This document shows, one piece after another, positions 59,901 to 64,000 of a stretch of 64,000 nt of DNA; the first letter of the stretch is position 1, and every line of letters begins with the position of its first letter. Origin of the DNA: Cydia pomonella (Eukaryota > Arthropoda > Insecta > Lepidoptera > Tortricidae); assembly GCF_033807575.1 (NCBI RefSeq), contig NC_084703.1:10602001-10666000 (forward strand). The letters are read 5' to 3'. The notes beneath the pieces were generated by a model. That model did not search any database. It was given only the letters and a program-made list of their open reading frames with translations, and had not been told where the DNA came from. The position numbers were made by a program, and so were the translations under genes.

Positions 59901-62900
59901 ATAATGAAACTTACCTTGATTGAAACTCGCATCAAGACGGTTCTAACAATACCTAACACAAAGTGTAATCTAGACGGCTTCATGTGAAAATTCTACAAAG
60001 TTTACATTTTTATTTAGGCAGCTGGGTATTTTCAGTCATTTTGGACTAGTCATGTTCTTTCAATCCTAATGAAACTTCCCTTGTTTAAAACTCGCATCAA
60101 GGCGGTTCTAACAATACCAAACATAAAGTGTAATCTAGACGGCTTCATGTGAAAATTCTACAAAGTTCACATTTTTATTTAGGCAGCTGGGTATGTTCAG
60201 TCATTTTTGTCTAGTCATGTTCTTTCAATCCTAATGAAACTTACCTTGTTGATTACTCGTATCAAGACGGTTCTAACAATACCTAACACAAAGTGTAATC
60301 TAGACGGCTTCATGTGAATATTCTACAATGTTCCCATTTTTATTTAGTCAGCTGGGTATTTTCAGTCACTTTGGTCTTGTCATTTTCTTTCAATCCTAAT
60401 GAAACTTACATGGTTTATTAATTGCGTCATGATGGTTCTAACAATACCTAACACAAAGTGTAATCTAGACGGCTTCATGTGAAAATTCTACAAAGTTCAT
60501 ATTTTTACTTAGGCAGCTGGGTATTTTCAGTCAATTTGGTCTTGTCATTTTCTTTCAATCCTAATGAAACTTACCTGGTTTAATACTTGCGTCAAGGCGG
60601 TTCTAACAATACCTAATACAAAGTGTAATATAGACGGCTTCATATGAAAATTCTAGAAAGGTCACAAATTTATTTAGGCAGCTGGGTATTTTCAGTCACT
60701 TTTGTTTAGTCATGTTCTTTCAATCGTAATGAAACTTACCTTGTTTAAAACTCGCATCAAGGTGGTTCTAACAATACCCAACATAAAGTGTAATCTGGAC
60801 GGCTTCATGTGAAAATTCTAGAAAGATCACACATTTATTTAGGCAGCTGGGTATTTTCAGTCACTTTTGTTTAGTCATGTTCTTTCAATCCTAATGAAAC
60901 TTACCTTGTTTAAAACTCGCGTCAAGACGGTTCTAACAATACCTAACACAAAGTGTAATCTAGACGGCTTCATGTGAAATTACTAGAAAGTTTACTTATT
61001 TATTTAGTCAGCTGGGTATTATCAGTCATATTGGTCCAGTCATTTTCTTTCAATCCTAATGAAACTTATCTTGTTCAATACTCGCGTCAAGACAATTCTA
61101 ACAATACCTAACACAAAGTGTAATCTAGACGGCGTCATGTGAAAATTCTACAAAGTTCACATTTTTATTTAGGCAGCTGGGTATTTTCAGTCAATTTGGT
61201 CTTGTCATTTTCTTTCAATCCTAATGAAACTTACCTGGTTTATTACTTGCGTCAAGACGGTTCTAACAATACCTAACACAAAGTGTAATCTAGACGGCTT
61301 CATGTGAAAATTCTACAAAGTTCACATTTTTATTTAGGCAGCTGGGTATTTTCAGTCAATTTTGTCTAGTCATGTTCTTTCAATCCTAATGAAACTTACC
61401 TGGTTTATTACTTGCGTCAAGACGGTTCTAACAATACCTAACACAAAGTGTAATCTAGACGGCTTCATGTGAAAATTCTACAAAGTTCACATTTTTATTT
61501 AGGCAGCTGGGTATTTTCAGTCATTTTTGTCTAGTCATGTTCTTTCAATCCTAATGAAACTTACCTTGTTGATTACTCGTATCAAGACGGTTCTAACAAT
61601 ACCTAACACAAAGTGTAATCTAGACGGCTTCATGTGAATATTCTACAATGTTCCCATTTTTATTTAGTCAGCTGGGTATTTTCAGTCACTTTGGTCTTGT
61701 CATTTTCTTTCAATCCTAATGAAACTTACATGATTTATTAATTGCGTCATGACGGTTCTAACAATACCTAACACAAAGTGTAATCTAGACGGCTTCATGT
61801 GAAAATTCTACAAAGTTCACATTCTTATTTAGTCAGCTGGGTATTTTCAGTCAATTTGGTCTTGTCATTTTCTTTCAATCCTAATGAAACTTACCTGGTT
61901 TATTACTTGCGTCAAGACGGTTCTAACAATACCTAACACAAAGTGTAATCTAGACGGCTTCATGTGAAAATTCTACAAAGTTCAAATTTTTATTTAGTCA
62001 GCTGGGTATTTTCAGTCACTGTTGTTTAGTCATGTTCTTTCAATCCTAATGAAACTTACCTTGTTTAAAACTCGCGTCAAGACGGTTCTAACAATACCTA
62101 ACACAAAGTGTAATCTAGACGGCTTCATGTGAAATTACTAGAAAGTTTACTTATTTATTCAGTCAGCTGGGTATTTTCAGTCAATTTGGTCTTGTCATTT
62201 TCTTTCAATCCTAATGAAACTTACCTGGTTTATTACTTGCGTCAAGACGGTTCTAACAATAACTAATACAAAGTGTAATCTAGACGGCTTCATATGAAAA
62301 TTCTAGAAAGATCACAAATTTATTTAGGCAGCTGGGTATTTTCAGTCACTTTTGTTTAGTCATGTTCTTTCAATCCTAATGAAACTTACCTTGTTTAAAA
62401 CTCGCATCAAGGTGGTTCTAACAATACCCAACATAAAGTGTAATCTGGACGGCTTCATGTGAAAATTCTAGAAAGATCACACATTTATTTAGGCAGCTGG
62501 GTATTTTCAGTCACTTTTGTTTAGTCATGTTCTTTCAATCCTAATGAAACTTACCTTGTTTAAAACTTGCGTCAAGACGGTTCTAACAATACCTAACACA
62601 AAGTGTAATCTAGACGGCTTCATGTGAAATTACTAGAAAGTTTACTTATTTATTTAGTCAGCTGGGTATTATCAGTCATATTGGTCCAGTCATTTTCTTT
62701 TAATCCTAATGAAACTTATCTTGTTCAATACTCGCGTCAAGATAATTCTAACAATACCTAACACAAAGTGTAATCTAGGCGGCGTCATGTGAAAATTCTA
62801 AAAAGTTCACATTTTTATTAAGGCAGCTGGGTATTTTCAGTCAATTTGGTCTTGTCATTTTCTTTCAATCCTAATGAAACTTACCTGGTTTATTACTTGC

Positions 62901-64000
62901 GTCAAGACGGTTCTAACAATACCTAACACAAAGTGTAATCGAGACGGCTTCATGTGAAATTTCTACAAAGTTCACATTTTTATTTAGGCAGCTGGGTATT
63001 TTCAGTCAATTTGGTCTTGTCATTTTCTTTCAATACTAATGAAGCTTACCTGGTTTATTACTTGCGTCAAGACGGTTCTAACAATACCTAACACAAAGTG
63101 TAATCTAGACGGCGTCATGTGAAAATTCTACAAAGTTCACATTTTTATTTAGGCAGCTGGGTATTTTCAGTCAATTTGGTCTTGTCATTTTCTTTCAATC
63201 CTAATGAAACTTACCTGGTTTATTACTCGCGTCAAGACGGTTCTAAAAATACCTAACACAAAGTGTAATCTAGACGGCTTCATGTGAAAATTCTACAAAG
63301 TTCACATTTTTATTTAGGCAGCTGGGTATTTTCAGTCAATTTTGTTTAGTCATGTTCTTTCAATCCTAATAAAACTTACCTGGTTTAAAACTCGCGTCAA
63401 GACGGTTCTAACAATACCTAACACAAAGTGTAATCTAGATGGCTTCTTGTGAAAATTCTACAAAGTTCAAATTTTTATTAAGTCAGCTGGGTATTTTCAG
63501 TCAATTTTGTTTAGTCATGTTCTTTCAATCCTAATGAAACTTACCTTGTTTGAAACTCGCATCAAGACGGTTCTAACAATACCTAACACAAAGTGTAATC
63601 TAGACGGCTTCATGTGAAAATTCTACAAAGTTTACATTTTTATTTAGGCAGCTGGGTATTTTCAGTCATTTTGGACTAGTCATGTTCTTTCAATCCTAAT
63701 GAAACTTCCCTTGTTTAAAACTCGCATCAAGGCGGTTCTAACAATACCAAACATAAAGTGTAATCTAGACGGCTTCATGTGAAAATTCTACAAAGTTCAC
63801 ATTTTTATTTAGGCAGCTGGGTATTTTCAGTCATTTTTGTCTAGTCATGTTCTTTCAATCCTAATGAAACTTACCTTGTTGATTACACGTATCAAGACGG
63901 TTCTAACAATACCTAACACAAAGTGTAATCTAGACGGCTACATGTGAATATTCTACAATGTTCCCATTTTTATTTAGTCAGCTGGGTATTTTCAGTCACT
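50950..64000 (-). repeat. 165-bp satellite array, right arm, inverted (at least 79 monomers)
   Basis: The same monomer as the left arm in reverse orientation, for example TTCTAACAATACCTAACACA at 53341 and 53506 (165 bp apart). The units nearest the gene (about 50950-51230) are strongly diverged. A 12-bp deletion near 51705 joins CTAACAA to AGTG, and a small insertion lies near 51955. From there homogeneity is high. Variant units recur with 19-unit (3135-bp) and 22-unit (3630-bp) periods; TAATCGAGAC, for instance, is at 56171, 59306 and 62936. The array runs off the window, so its outer end is unseen. Noncoding. Confidence 0.97.

Noticed and set aside
25931..64000. Telomeric or subtelomeric repeat because units contain TTAGG
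   Set aside because: TTAGG occurs only once or twice per 165-bp unit and never in tandem, so it is not the insect (TTAGG)n telomere.
25931..64000. The inversion is an assembly artefact
   Set aside because: Not ruled out, but less likely. The arms are not mirror copies about a single axis, they have different inner edges and different HOR lengths, and only one carries the retrotransposon. A false palindrome would be symmetric.

Overview
The window reads as AT-rich, repeat-laden nuclear DNA from an insect, most likely a moth or butterfly. This is inferred from the dispersed repeats, which I recognise as lepidopteran types: tRNA-derived SINE pieces, LINE 3' ends, fold-back MITEs, and a Ty3/mag-like retrotransposon with very short LTRs. 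No intact, multi-exon host gene could be supported.

Region 1 (1 to about 25930) is gene-poor intergenic DNA holding many old transposable-element remnants. They include a hAT-type MITE nested in a SINE (7293-7704, 8-bp target duplication), several fold-back MITEs, a decayed LINE reverse transcriptase tail (about 9600-10030, minus strand), a LINE ORF1-like fragment (13829-14350), and a decayed, internally deleted piggyBac-like copy (about 14710-15830).

Region 2 (about 25931-46374) is a head-to-tail array of a 165-bp satellite, about 107 monomers. One recent insertion interrupts it: a 2665-bp mag-like LTR retrotransposon (37384-40048, minus strand) with identical 108-bp LTRs, a 5-bp target duplication (ATTAC) and a large internal deletion of pol.

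Region 3 (46375-50949) is unique sequence. It has a roughly 1-kb T/G-rich leader containing a degenerate ~285-bp repeat, then one intact intronless gene (47371-50880, 1169 aa). The protein combines a MULE/NOF-like DDE transposase core (D439, D515, C560-x2-H563, E727), a PHD finger, a Ulp1/C48-type cysteine protease domain with a complete H-D-Q-C set, and a C-terminal PHD-like finger.

Region 4 (about 50950-64000, running off the window) is the same 165-bp satellite in the opposite orientation, at least 79 monomers. Both arrays share a 19-monomer (3135-bp) higher-order repeat and private variant combinations in mirrored order.

Together regions 2-4 look like a giant fold-back transposon: a transposase-protease gene between very long inverted arms made of satellite. 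This is architecturally reminiscent of Drosophila FB-NOF but with far larger arms and a different accessory-domain set. The right outer end is not in the window, so element limits and target duplication cannot be verified here.
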